Source of the DNA: Enteropsectra breve
Lineage: Eukaryota; Microsporidia
Direction: 5' to 3'
Assembly: GCA_024243835.1 (NCBI GenBank)
Contig: JALPMN010000534.1
Coordinates: forward strand, 1-15,972
Length of the DNA stretch: 15,972 nucleotides
Positions 1 through 7,956 of the stretch are shown in pieces. Both the position numbers and the translations under genes were made by a program. The notes beneath the pieces were generated by a model. That model was given only the letters and a program-made list of their open reading frames with translations, made no database searches and was not told where the DNA came from. Numbering within the stretch: the first letter of the stretch is position 1; every line of letters starts with the position of its first letter.

Positions 1-993
1 AATTTTAAGTGACAGTTTGTGCATACAGAGGCATATTTGCATACTAAGGATTGTGACCTTGATTTCGAGGTAATATCATGACTGCATTCTGGATACACCG
101 ACTCTACCGTATCTGAAGAGTTTGAATTTTCTGTTACATTTGTTTAAATCTGGTAAGAGCTATGTCCTAGAGACCCTATTGGCTCTTCGTTTTTATCAAC
201 AGTTCTAGCTTTAACTATATAAATTTGCTATGCGACAATTTTTTATGTTAAAAATTTACATCATTTACACAAATGCTAAAAAAAGTTTAATTATTTTTCA
301 AGAAAGCTTATTCGGCATTAAAACTCCTATACTCTTAAACTTCTTGGGACATCCTTCCCTGTTTTACACAGTGTTTTGACCTACAACAACTCTTTTTTAT
401 TGTGGGTTGGTTAACCCCAAGCAGAAATGCAAGATTTATCTAAATAGTGGCGTTATTCATTAGCAAACATGTAGTTAAATAAATATAAATAACGGACCTC
501 AAAATTAATTAAATGTTTATTCATCCACTATAAAATCTGGCTTTAAGCTAAGCATTTATGGCATATTTAATTAAATGTTATAAATATACTAGACTGTATA
601 AACTCTTTAAGCACTGCACAATTCTTACTATTACTATCTTTCATAAAGAATTTCACATAACCGAAAGAAAGTCTGTTATTGAAGATACAATAGACCGAAT
701 ATTTTAGATCAGTGAATTCTTTTTATGAACTTTGATCTATTTCTTTACTGCAGAATCAAATTGCCCTAGTAAACTGTTTTGAAACCTTAATTCCTGCTTA
801 CCAAGAGGCACATACAATGTGGCCTCCAGATCAAAGCAAACTCATTTACTCGGGGATAATCACTACTCCATATGGAATTTTATATCGGCATTTTTCAATC
901 GAATGTTTAAAATCATCCTTTAAAAATAATTTTGCCCCTTTAAAAATGTTTTACGCGTAATGCACCTCCTTATAAAAAAGTAATTTATAGCCC
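1..993. other. AT-rich intergenic region, no gene seen
   Basis: No reading frame of gene size is open on either strand, and no tRNA or rRNA pattern was recognised. A short imperfect hairpin lies at about 169-186 (AGAG-A-CC pairing with GGCTCT around a 5-base loop), followed by a T run at 190-194. This could be chance or the end of a small polymerase III transcript, but no matching RNA body was identified upstream. The last ~60 bases before 994 should contain the promoter of the next gene. Confidence 0.5.
991..993 (+). promoter_or_regulatory. CCC start-proximal motif
   Basis: CCC directly abuts the ATG at 994 (TAGCCCATGG). A CCC tract at or just before the start codon is the known microsporidian start-proximal signal. 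The same arrangement recurs at several other genes in this window, which supports 994 as the true start. Confidence 0.5.
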
Positions 994-1944
994 ATGGGAG
1001 CGAAATATGTAGCATTATTTGGTGTGGCAATTGTGGGCGTATGCGCTGCTGTGATAGTGTACTATCTATACAACACGTACTACAAGATGCCAAAAAGTAT
1101 GCTAAACATCTACGAGGTACTCTCAACGATCAGTGAAATAAAAGAGTTTTTCCAATCACATAATTTTGCCAAACATCAGCGTCTTTCATATGCCATAAAA
1201 CTGGTTCAAATCCACTGTGAAAAACATAGGGCACTTTCAGCTGATGAAATAAAGATGATAAATGCAGGGTTCAAGAGCATGTATCCCAACAACCTCGGCT
1301 CATTTTCAATCAAAACAATTCTTGCAGCACTCAGCCAGCTTGAAGCAGAAAATGACTCCTTGGCAGATAATCTCTTCGAAAAATTCAACGCACTGCTGCT
1401 GACTGAAACCCAGGCTGTGTGCAACCACAAGCTGCAGGATGATCTTGCGCAAAACAAAGATGCGGTTCTTGATGTTAACAGTGATATGAACACATGCAAG
1501 ATGATTAGATATTTTGTATCACAGGACGAAGTAGACGAGCAGAACAAGCTTAACCTACAGATAAAACCAGTGACCAATTTTATCCCATGCGATGAGTGCA
1601 AAATAGAAAACTGCATGCGCAGCAAGAACAAAAAAGTCCTGAAGCTGGGCGCATTTGTCATAATGAATGTTTACACCGCGGTTCCCGGAGTATATGGCCA
1701 GGACATCCACATAAAGCCATGCTATTCCTTTTATGATGAAAACGGCTACAAATATGGAAATAGAGATTATGAGCTGGTTTCTGCATTAAGCATTCAGCAG
1801 AACTGCCTTGTCAATCCAGGCAGCATGACAATTGTGAAGGCACATCCAGCAAACGGACTAGGCATGAAATTTAGTTTTAAGGGAGAAAACTACCTGATTT
1901 TTAAGTCGGTGGACCCTAAACAAAATCATCTTGGCATCTTTTAA
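994..1944 (+). CDS. Membrane-anchored degenerate ubiquitin-specific protease-like protein
   Basis: This is a 316-residue protein with one hydrophobic anchor at residues 5-27 and no other clear membrane segment. The body carries degenerate versions of the ubiquitin-specific protease (USP, family C19) landmarks in the right order. A Cys-box-like segment at residues 99-113 keeps NLG and the following helix (ILAAL), but Ser/Phe stand where the catalytic Cys should be. A CxxC pair with a further Cys follows at 199-207. YELVSAL at 259-265 matches the USP 'YEL' strand, but no His follows it. GSMTIVK at 276-282 replaces the His-bearing GHYxAYV box, and YLIF at 300-303 recalls the final WYxFDD strand. 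If this is right, it is a catalytically dead, membrane-tethered USP that could bind ubiquitin or a partner. An N-terminal anchor plus USP body is also seen in mitochondrial USP30, but membrane location here is inference. The fold call is moderate; the safe alternative is an unknown anchored protein. The ATG at 994 is supported by the CCC before it. Confidence 0.6.
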   Translation: MGAKYVALFGVAIVGVCAAVIVYYLYNTYYKMPKSMLNIYEVLSTISEIKEFFQSHNFAKHQRLSYAIKLVQIHCEKHRALSADEIKMINAGFKSMYPNNLGSFSIKTILAALSQLEAENDSLADNLFEKFNALLLTETQAVCNHKLQDDLAQNKDAVLDVNSDMNTCKMIRYFVSQDEVDEQNKLNLQIKPVTNFIPCDECKIENCMRSKNKKVLKLGAFVIMNVYTAVPGVYGQDIHIKPCYSFYDENGYKYGNRDYELVSALSIQQNCLVNPGSMTIVKAHPANGLGMKFSFKGENYLIFKSVDPKQNHLGIF

Positions 1945-2184
1945 TTAAACTTAGTTTAGGATAAAATACTGTATTTTCTGACTTGTTGTAATTACAGTTT
2001 TATCTTGTTGTGTTTTATTTATAAAGATAGTTTACTTCACATTCAGCTCCTATGTACCACTAGAATTATCAATATAATAATGAAACAACAATATTTTTTG
2101 CTAGTACTTAATTTATTTGAATCGTGTACTTTTGCTAAACGAGATTTCATGTTAATGGAAATTACATATACTCTGCTCAAATAC

Positions 2185-3447
2185 TCAGAAGAAATCGGTA
2201 AAGAAGCAAAACTTAACTAACATAAAGCAGCATACCACCATAACAACGCCAGCAATAATAAATTCAGAGCTGTATCTTTTGCAAGTGGTCATTTTAAAAG
2301 CACAGGGGAAGGCATATGTCAGCAGGAACCAAGGAATTAACTTTATAAAATCAACATATTTGCCCTCTTTAGGAATGGAGGCAGATTGCAGAAGTTTAGT
2401 GTATAGCACATCAAAACTTTCAAGTTTGAGCTTAAGCAAAGTGTACCTAGGGAGGTAGAGCCAAGCACTCAAAAAACACAGTAATCCAAATGAGAGCATC
2501 CTAGGCCATCTCTTGTTTTTAAAACAGAAAATTTGCTCAACGGCGACTTTGAGATTGTATACGGCGATAATAAACGGACTTAAGCATGCTCCGATGAGAA
2601 AGAAGTAGTTGATATTCTGCAGTTGCCTAATAACTATATCAGGAGTAAATTTCCATACTTCCTTTATCTGAGGAATAGCCGTGCTATACAGGTATAAGCA
2701 GGGGTTAACACCGTGCTTTGGCCAGACTGAATAATATAGACCACTTTCAGCTAGAGCAAACCACCACTCCAAACCTAACAGATTCACGAGCTGATTATTA
2801 ATAAAAGTTGGAGAGCGGATGGTGGATCCATAGTGCTCAAAGAAAAAGAAATATGGGCCATGTGCATTGTTCATCGGCTTGGTGAAATGAAGCAGCCAAT
2901 ATTTGCGAAGTTTTTCAAAGTTAAAGAATGGCGCTCCCCTGCCGACATTATCGCGAAAAACCAATAGCAGTATACACAGCGTAATACATTGAAAGATGAA
3001 AAGAAAGCCCATCATTTTTGCCAGTATAAAGAAAGTAGCATCTACGGCAAATATTACTGCACATACTGCAATTAACAGGGGAATAAGATCTAGAAGCTCA
3101 TTTTTTAGAATGCCATTCGTTGCAACACTCTGATTAATAAAGGAATAGGATTCAATACTTTCTGCAAGCGATTGCAAATATGTAATAATGACAAGCACGA
3201 TTGTAACTATGGAAAGCACCGGGTGTATTGCGCCCGCAATGCTCTGATACGTCAGATTTTTCGACAAATTTTTTCTGCTTATTACGATTGAAAGCGCATT
3301 CAAGCAATATCCGTGCAGATATGCAAAAGCTATGTAAACGAGAGCACCTGCTACAACTCCCATTTGTAAATTATTGCTTATTGTGGGCATGTTTCCGTCT
3401 ACAGTGTGTAATAAGTTGTAAAATGAGATGGATACCGCTTCACTCAT
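2185..3447 (-). CDS. Multi-pass membrane protein, tandem paralogue A
   Basis: This is a 420-residue integral membrane protein that I do not recognise. Hydrophobic segments suggest about eight membrane passes: residues 29-47, 75-94, 119-143, 146-164, 280-300, 317-337, 368-384 and 396-416. A long polar stretch at about 165-275 lies between passes 4 and 5. There is no cleavable signal peptide. The neighbour at 3833-5095 is a same-length paralogue. Most conserved between the two are 'LSKNLTYQSIAG' with the following membrane segment (61-94), 'MNNAHGPYF' (192-200), 'STIRSPTF' (208-215), 'YSTAIP' (254-259) and 'MTTCKR' (386-391). The stretches at 96-118, 146-180 and 218-250 differ strongly. The ATG at 3447 sits seven bases below TTAAGGGG (CCCCTTAA on the coding strand), shared with the paralogue, which supports this start. 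Transport or a host-facing role are possible but nothing seen decides it. Confidence 0.85.
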   Translation of the reverse strand: MSEAVSISFYNLLHTVDGNMPTISNNLQMGVVAGALVYIAFAYLHGYCLNALSIVISRKNLSKNLTYQSIAGAIHPVLSIVTIVLVIITYLQSLAESIESYSFINQSVATNGILKNELLDLIPLLIAVCAVIFAVDATFFILAKMMGFLFIFQCITLCILLLVFRDNVGRGAPFFNFEKLRKYWLLHFTKPMNNAHGPYFFFFEHYGSTIRSPTFINNQLVNLLGLEWWFALAESGLYYSVWPKHGVNPCLYLYSTAIPQIKEVWKFTPDIVIRQLQNINYFFLIGACLSPFIIAVYNLKVAVEQIFCFKNKRWPRMLSFGLLCFLSAWLYLPRYTLLKLKLESFDVLYTKLLQSASIPKEGKYVDFIKLIPWFLLTYAFPCAFKMTTCKRYSSEFIIAGVVMVVCCFMLVKFCFFTDFF

Positions 3448-3455
3448 TTAAGGGG
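3448..3455 (-). promoter_or_regulatory. CCCCTTAA start-proximal motif, paralogue A
   Basis: On the coding strand the sequence reads CCCCTTAA immediately before ATG. It is identical in position and sequence to the motif at 5096-5103 of paralogue B, and matches the CCC signal typical of microsporidian starts. Confidence 0.5.
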
Positions 3456-3557
3456 ATTAAAAACGGTATTTTATATAAAAATAATGAATAGTTATAAAAA
3501 TAGATTTAAGTGAGCAATTTAACACCAAAATGATCTAATATTAATGTATTTGCGGCT

Positions 3558-3718
3558 TAATAATAGTGTTGTCTTAGATCTAACACTATTGTAGTAAATA
3601 AGGTGCCATCATACACTCTGTCCAAAAACATCGAATCAGCTCAGATCTTGCACAGAGTTTTTACAAAGATGGCTAAGTTCAAATTCGGCTCCCCTGTACC
3701 TCAATAATTGTCAAAGCT
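3558..3718. other. Unique spacer between duplicated units
   Basis: These 161 bases are not part of the aligned duplication. They contain the 9-bp-stem hairpin at 3562-3590 and no reading frame of note. Together with the homologous flanks they separate paralogue A's start from paralogue B's stop by 385 bases. Confidence 0.6.
3562..3590. repeat. Inverted repeat with 9-bp stem
   Basis: AATAGTGTT (3562-3570) and AACACTATT (3582-3590) are perfect reverse complements around an 11-base loop. The hairpin lies in the unique spacer between the duplicated genes, just past the end of copy 1 homology. Its role is unknown and it may be chance. Confidence 0.5.
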
Positions 3719-3832
3719 AATATAACAATGAAACAACAATATTATTTGCTAGTACTTAATTTAATTGTATCGTATTATTTAGCTAGATGAGATTTCATGT
3801 TAATGGAAATTAAATATACGCTGCTGATATAT

Positions 3833-5095
3833 TTAAAATAAATTGGGAAAGAAGCAGTGCATAACAAACATAGAGCAGCACATCAGCATAACTACGCCAG
3901 CAATTACAAACTCAGAGCTATGTCTTTTGCAGGTGGTCATCTTAAACGCACAAGGGAAGGCATATGTAAGCAGGAAGAAAGGAATAAGGGTTACAAAAAA
4001 TGTAGAGCGACTAAATCTAGAGATGCCGATATAAAGGATGAATTTCGCATATAAAATATCAACATTTTCAAGCCTGAGCTTAAGCAAAAAATACCTTGGG
4101 AGGTAGAGCCAAGCAGTCAAGAAGCACAGTAATCCAAATGAAAGTATTCTAGACGCTCTTTTGTTTTTAAAACAAAATATTTGCATAAAAGCGGCATTAA
4201 GATTGTATACGGCGATAATAAACGGGCCTAAGCATCCTCCGATGAGAAAGCAATAGTTGATATTCTGCAGAATCCTAATTAACATATAAGGAACGATTTT
4301 CCATAGTTCTTTTATCAGGGGAATAGCCGTGCTATACTGATACATGTAGGCTATTCTTCCACATTTAGAAGGGACTACAGGTCGAAGACTACCTTCAGCG
4401 AAAGCATACATCCATTCCGCAGAAAGCAAACAAAAGAGCTCATTACCAATAAAAGTTGGAGAGCGGATGGTGGATGCATAGTGCTCGAAGAGATAGAAAT
4501 AGGGTCCATGTGCATTGTTCATCTGCATGGCAAAATTATCTAGCCAGCGCCTGCGGAGTTGTGCTAAGTCAAAGAATTTCGTTTTTTCATAGCATAACTT
4601 CCCGAGGGCCAACGCCGGTATAAACATTGTGATAAATTCAAAGGGAAAAAGAATGCTCATTGTTTTCGACAGTATAAAGAAGGTACGATCTGCGGCAAAT
4701 ATTACTGCACATATGGTAACTAACAGAGGAATAAGATATAGTAGCTCATGTTTTCGATCCCAGTTTTTGGCAACTTCTAAATTTACATAAGAATATTTTT
4801 GTATACTTTTAGCAAGCGATTGCAGATATGTAATAATGACAAGCACGATTGTAACTATGGAAAGCACCGGATGTATTGAGCCTGCAATGCTCTGATATGT
4901 CAGATTTTTCGACAAATTTTTTTTGCATATTACTGTTGATAGCGCATTCAAGCAATATTTGTGCAAATATGCAAAGGCTATAGAAACGAGAGCTCCTGCT
5001 ATAACTCCCATTTGTAAATTGTTGTACATCATGGGTATGTATCCGTCCACTGCGTATAACAGGTTGTAAAAAGAGATGGGTGCCGCTTCACTCAT
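3833..5095 (-). CDS. Multi-pass membrane protein, tandem paralogue B
   Basis: This is a 420-residue paralogue of the protein at 2185-3447, with the same eight-pass hydrophobic profile and no net length change. Conservation is blocky. The N-terminal third, the 'MNNAHGPYF' and 'STIRSPTF' motifs and the last ~110 residues are close matches, apart from a divergent patch around 350-367. Residues ~96-118 and ~146-190 and the loop ~218-250 are largely rewritten. The function is not recognised. The start ATG at 5095 is preceded by the same CCCCTTAA as paralogue A. Both copies are intact and point the same way, so neither looks like a decaying pseudogene. Preserved length and reading frame imply that both are under selection. 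The unusual inverted CCCC motif upstream (5128-5135) is absent from paralogue A and might change expression. Confidence 0.85.
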   Translation of the reverse strand: MSEAAPISFYNLLYAVDGYIPMMYNNLQMGVIAGALVSIAFAYLHKYCLNALSTVICKKNLSKNLTYQSIAGSIHPVLSIVTIVLVIITYLQSLAKSIQKYSYVNLEVAKNWDRKHELLYLIPLLVTICAVIFAADRTFFILSKTMSILFPFEFITMFIPALALGKLCYEKTKFFDLAQLRRRWLDNFAMQMNNAHGPYFYLFEHYASTIRSPTFIGNELFCLLSAEWMYAFAEGSLRPVVPSKCGRIAYMYQYSTAIPLIKELWKIVPYMLIRILQNINYCFLIGGCLGPFIIAVYNLNAAFMQIFCFKNKRASRILSFGLLCFLTAWLYLPRYFLLKLRLENVDILYAKFILYIGISRFSRSTFFVTLIPFFLLTYAFPCAFKMTTCKRHSSEFVIAGVVMLMCCSMFVMHCFFPNLF

Positions 5096-5135
5096 TTAAG
5101 GGGATTAAAAACAGTATTTTATAGATACCCCTTAA
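5096..5135. promoter_or_regulatory. Start-proximal CCCC motif with inverted partner
   Basis: TTAAGGGG (5096-5103) and CCCCTTAA (5128-5135) form a perfect 8-bp inverted repeat separated by 24 bases, directly upstream of paralogue B's ATG. Paralogue A has only the first arm. The arms may be a hairpin in the 5' leader or two opposed start-site signals. Confidence 0.5.
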
Positions 5136-5215
5136 AAAATTATGAATAGTTATAAAAATAGATTTGAGTGAGCAATTTAACACCAATTTGATCTCATAAT
5201 AATGTATTTGTAGCT

Positions 5216-5518
5216 ATACAAACGTTGAGACTCAAATATATTAATATTAGATCAAATTGTCTGAGCAGTATTATTTATGAATATTGTTGAAAATAGACTT
5301 AATGTTTTCCAGACAGAAAATTCACTATCCATTGCCCATAACCGCTTATCGTTAAGATGAATTTATTCAAGAAATTTACATTTGCGAAAGCTCGTTATCA
5401 AAGGATATATCCTGTTTTAGTAGCGTATTTTAAACATGGTTGAGAAAAATGGCCTCCAAATAGTTTATATCAAGTAAGCAATAATATTAAAATCTAAAAA
5501 AAATTTTTAATCAAATAT
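5216..5518. other. Intergenic region with long-range inverted repeats
   Basis: No gene is seen. CAATTTGATCT (5184-5194) pairs perfectly with AGATCAAATTG (5249-5259), and ATTTGAGT (5162-5169) pairs with ACTCAAAT (5230-5237). The two pairings overlap in crossing order. The remainder is AT-rich sequence downstream of the next minus-strand gene, with an A/T run near 5495-5510. Confidence 0.5.
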
Positions 5519-6211
5519 TCATTTACCTGCATTCTCCTGCTTTTGTAGCTCGGCGTGAAGCACAAAAAAGATGTTGTATCTCCGTCTGAGTTTATAGATA
5601 TGGGTTTTTACAACGTCTTTTGCCATGTTGTCATAGCTTTCAACGATCAGCTTTGATTCGGACGATCCCATGGTTTTTATCACCTCCTGAAACTGCAGCC
5701 CGGCATTATAAGTTTTGAACCAGAGCATCTCGGCATACACTGAGAACGAGTCGTATTCCTCCAGAAAGGCATAGTCCCCTGCCGATACTCGCAGAGAGGA
5801 TATCAGGTTGCTGTAGTTTGTATTCCCCACTATCTGCATCAGCCCCCTGCTGATATTCACATCTGAAGGGTCTGAATTTTTGGGCATATTAGAAAACTTT
5901 GGCGTGTTGTGCATCGCAACAGCAATAAAATTCAACATGTCTCTTTTGGTGTATTCGAGCATAACGGCAAAACGATAAATCGTAGAGACTAGCGCTTTTA
6001 CAAAGGAAGACTCATATGGAACGACATCCGGTGCCTTTGCCAGAATTGTTTTCTTTACAGCAGAAATAAGCCTTTTCCTATATGCATCGTGTTCCTTTGG
6101 CAGTAAATTTTGTTGCAGCTTTTGAGAATCTCCATCTTTGCAGAATATGCAGGTTTTATCCAAATACATATCGTATTTATTTGTTAGCTGAAATCTAAGA
6201 AGTATTTGCAC
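5519..6211 (-). CDS. GH19 chitinase/lysozyme-like domain protein, body portion
   Basis: This frame is open from just below a TAA at 6254-6256 down to the stop at 5519. The listed 5' end, 6211, is a GTG; the first ATG is at 6169 and gives 216 residues. Numbering from 6211, residues 92-106 (an LNFIAVAMHNTPKF-like run) and 121-133 (SRGLMQIVGNTNY), followed by AEMLWFKT at about 160-167, match the order of the GH19/lysozyme-like core: 'FLAQxxHExxxF', then 'GRGxIQLTGxxNY', then 'AxWFW'. Microsporidian spores have a chitin layer, so a secreted chitin-active or chitin-binding protein would make sense. The general-acid Glu expected after the His is Asn102, so activity is doubtful. No signal peptide exists in this frame, but one is encoded just upstream in another frame (6184-6330), which suggests a frameshift. 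The alternative is an unrelated helical secreted protein. Confidence 0.55.
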   Translation of the reverse strand: MQILLRFQLTNKYDMYLDKTCIFCKDGDSQKLQQNLLPKEHDAYRKRLISAVKKTILAKAPDVVPYESSFVKALVSTIYRFAVMLEYTKRDMLNFIAVAMHNTPKFSNMPKNSDPSDVNISRGLMQIVGNTNYSNLISSLRVSAGDYAFLEEYDSFSVYAEMLWFKTYNAGLQFQEVIKTMGSSESKLIVESYDNMAKDVVKTHIYKLRRRYNIFFVLHAELQKQENAGK

Positions 6212-6330
6212 CCGCAGTTGAGGTACTGCTGCACGCTTTCCTTGCTCTTTGTCTTATCTGTAGACAATGGCTTTGCTGAAGTAGCTAGCATACATGATGT
6301 AAAATACACAAGCAATAAAAATACACCCAT
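6184..6330 (-). CDS. Signal-peptide fragment, out of frame with the downstream body
   Basis: From the ATG at 6330 the minus strand encodes 48 residues, then TAA at 6184-6186. The first ~19 residues are a textbook secretion signal: a short start, a hydrophobic core VFLLLVYF, and small residues ATSA before a likely cleavage site. A polar stretch and the Cys pair NCGC (38-41) follow. The fragment overlaps the 5' end of the 230-codon frame (5519-6211), offset by one base. A single-base insertion or deletion between 6187 and 6253 would join them. It is probably the true 5' end of that gene, broken by mutation or by sequencing error. A ribosomal frameshift or an unrecognised short intron is less likely. 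Confidence 0.6.
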   Translation of the reverse strand: MGVFLLLVYFTSCMLATSAKPLSTDKTKSKESVQQYLNCGCKYFLDFS

Positions 6331-7066
6331 GCTTTTCTTTCCTCTTTTCTTTTCAATTATAATTTTCTGATCAAAAGTTCCTGATCAAAAAAATTATCAT
6401 CAAATACATGAAGCTTTTAATTTATCATTTGTTTATCCAAATCTGAAAACAGGCTTTAAGGATAACAAGGTTTTTATTACAGCAAAGCAGATATTTTCAC
6501 AAGAACAAATGCTTTTATACAGAAAAATATACAATACATAGGCATTCTATGTGCAATACTTTGTGCTTAGAGTTATTCAGTAGATGCTTAGGTTTTGCAA
6601 AGTGATTATTATCGATCGTAAAAACTCTGATTCGAGCAATAAGCAAAGTAAAAAACCCTTAAAACCCTTAAAGCCCATAATTCCATTACTGGAGTCTAAA
6701 GGCATATTTTGCTATGTGTTCTTAGTATCTATGCACAGCATATTCACTTTTTTCAAAGTTTAGTGATAAAATTCCCTTTAGCTAATAAAATTGTAGTATC
6801 TATCTGATGAATTTTACTCTACGAGCTATTAGATGAAAGAGCATTTAAAAACGCTTCAAATCATATTTCAATAGGGTCTCGTTCTCTAATAGCATTAAAA
6901 TACAGGCCATATTTTCAGTACCTTTTTCATAGCTAAACAGCATATTCATAGTAAAAATACACAACACCTTATAAAGATATCTGTTATAGCTATCTCTTCT
7001 GTGTACAAGTCTTGGTTTCAAACACATTGTTTTAAAGATAAATAAAAATACCACAAAGCAGCACAA
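6331..7066. other. Divergent intergenic region
   Basis: These 736 bases separate the secreted-protein locus (-) from the Rab gene (+), so both promoters should lie here. CTGATCAAAA occurs twice (6367-6376 and 6381-6390), 37-60 bases upstream of the signal-peptide ATG. A run with three CCC tracts (about 6656-6675, AAAACCCTT twice and then AAAGCCC) is not followed by an open frame. No RNA gene was recognised, and the open minus-strand stretch at 6845-7117 overlaps Rab coding sequence and lacks support. Confidence 0.5.
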
Positions 7067-7648
7067 ATGGATCCCCTGGTCAAAACAGAGGCATACAAAA
7101 TGGTGATTCTCGGCCACTACTCGGTGGGGAAGTCGTCCGTGGCAATGAGCTTTGTGCGCGGAGGCTTCAACCCCGCTGAGGAAAGCACCATCGGCGCATC
7201 GTTCCTGACCAAAACGATATTCAAGGAGCAGCGTGCCATAAGATTTGAGATTTGGGACACCGCTGGCCAGGAGCGCTACTACTCGCTGATTCCCATGTAC
7301 TACCGCGGGGCACAGATCGCCCTGATTGTGTACGATGCCACGTCTGCAGAGTCTTTCCGAACGGCAAAGAAGTGGGTTGAGGAGCTTAAGTTTGACAAGC
7401 CTTCTAACTTCATCAAGGCGCTGATAGCGAACAAAATAGACCTACGGGACCAGATAGCGGTAACCTCCGAGGAGGGGAGGGAGTATGCGAAGGCAGAGAA
7501 GCTGCTGTACTTTGAGACCAGTGCGAAGACAGGCGAGGGCATCCACAAGCTGTTTGACAAGATAGCGGAAGCTCTTCCGCACACGCCCTCCAAAAAGGTA
7601 GAGCGCCTTAAGCTTAAAAAGCGCAGCACCAAGCTGTTCTGCTGCTGA
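7067..7648 (+). CDS. Rab5/Vps21-type small GTPase
   Basis: This 193-residue protein has every Rab GTPase motif intact. P-loop GHYSVGKSS is at residues 16-24 and switch I Thr at 41 within ESTIGASF. WDTAGQE is at 63-69 with catalytic Gln68, NKID at 122-125 and ETSAK at 150-154. The C-terminus ends in Cys-Cys (192-193), the site for double geranylgeranylation that attaches Rabs to membranes. The ESTIGASFLTK switch region and the 'PMYYRGAQ' segment point to the Rab5/Vps21/Ypt5 subfamily, which directs early endosome fusion and vacuolar sorting. The protein is shorter than typical Rab5 (about 210-220), mainly through short N- and C-terminal extensions. The ATG at 7067 places the P-loop at the usual distance. 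No CCC lies directly before this ATG, unlike several neighbours. Codons are GC-richer than in the membrane-protein genes to the left. Confidence 0.93.
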   Translation: MDPLVKTEAYKMVILGHYSVGKSSVAMSFVRGGFNPAEESTIGASFLTKTIFKEQRAIRFEIWDTAGQERYYSLIPMYYRGAQIALIVYDATSAESFRTAKKWVEELKFDKPSNFIKALIANKIDLRDQIAVTSEEGREYAKAEKLLYFETSAKTGEGIHKLFDKIAEALPHTPSKKVERLKLKKRSTKLFCC

Positions 7649-7956
7649 AAGACATCTGTTTTATAATGAAATATTAAACCTTAATCATGCTATAAAACAA
7701 TTTATTATTAAAACTGTTGTAACATAAATACTATTTATACCACTAAATAAAGCTTTCAAACCATATAGAGTTATGGCAAGGCTATTTGTTAAAAAGAATA
7801 ATGCTTATATATAAAGAATAATTAAATGTTATTTAAGCATTAAAACTACTATTGAAAGATAGCATTTGTTCAGCATAAGTACCAAGAGATAAACATGGAT
7901 ACACTAACTAGCGTTTCTTCATTCAAATGTAATTGAAGAATTAAAATTCTATAGGC

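Larger units (their letters stand above)
2071..3557. repeat. Tandem duplication, copy 1
   Basis: This segment aligns with 3719-5215 at a constant offset of 1648 through the coding part, rising to 1658 upstream of the gene because of a net 10-base insertion in copy 2. Homology includes about 110 bases beyond the gene's stop codon side (2071-2184) and about 110 bases of upstream region (3448-3557). The duplication therefore took in the whole gene with both flanks. The unmatched spacer between copies is 3558-3718. Confidence 0.9.
3719..5215. repeat. Tandem duplication, copy 2
   Basis: This is the homologue of 2071-3557. The coding parts match codon for codon in length, and the flanks are recognisable on both sides. 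The upstream flank carries an insertion, relative to copy 1, that includes GATACCCC around 5124-5131. Confidence 0.9.

Noticed and set aside
1203..1213. GGTTCAAATCC, resembling a tRNA T-loop
   Set aside because: It lies inside the coding sequence, the T-stem has a mismatch, and no acceptor, D or anticodon arms could be placed around it.
2005..2220. 71-codon plus-strand frame downstream of the pseudo-USP gene
   Set aside because: It begins with TTG, and the homologous sequence in the second duplication copy (about 3728-3830) has in-frame stops, so the frame is not conserved.
6656..6675. AAAACCCTT repeat resembling interstitial telomere sequence
   Set aside because: Only two units and a partial one are present; too few to support a telomeric origin.
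6845..7117. 90-codon minus-strand frame overlapping the Rab start
   Set aside because: It overlaps the Rab5-like gene's coding sequence, shows no domain, and has no start element.
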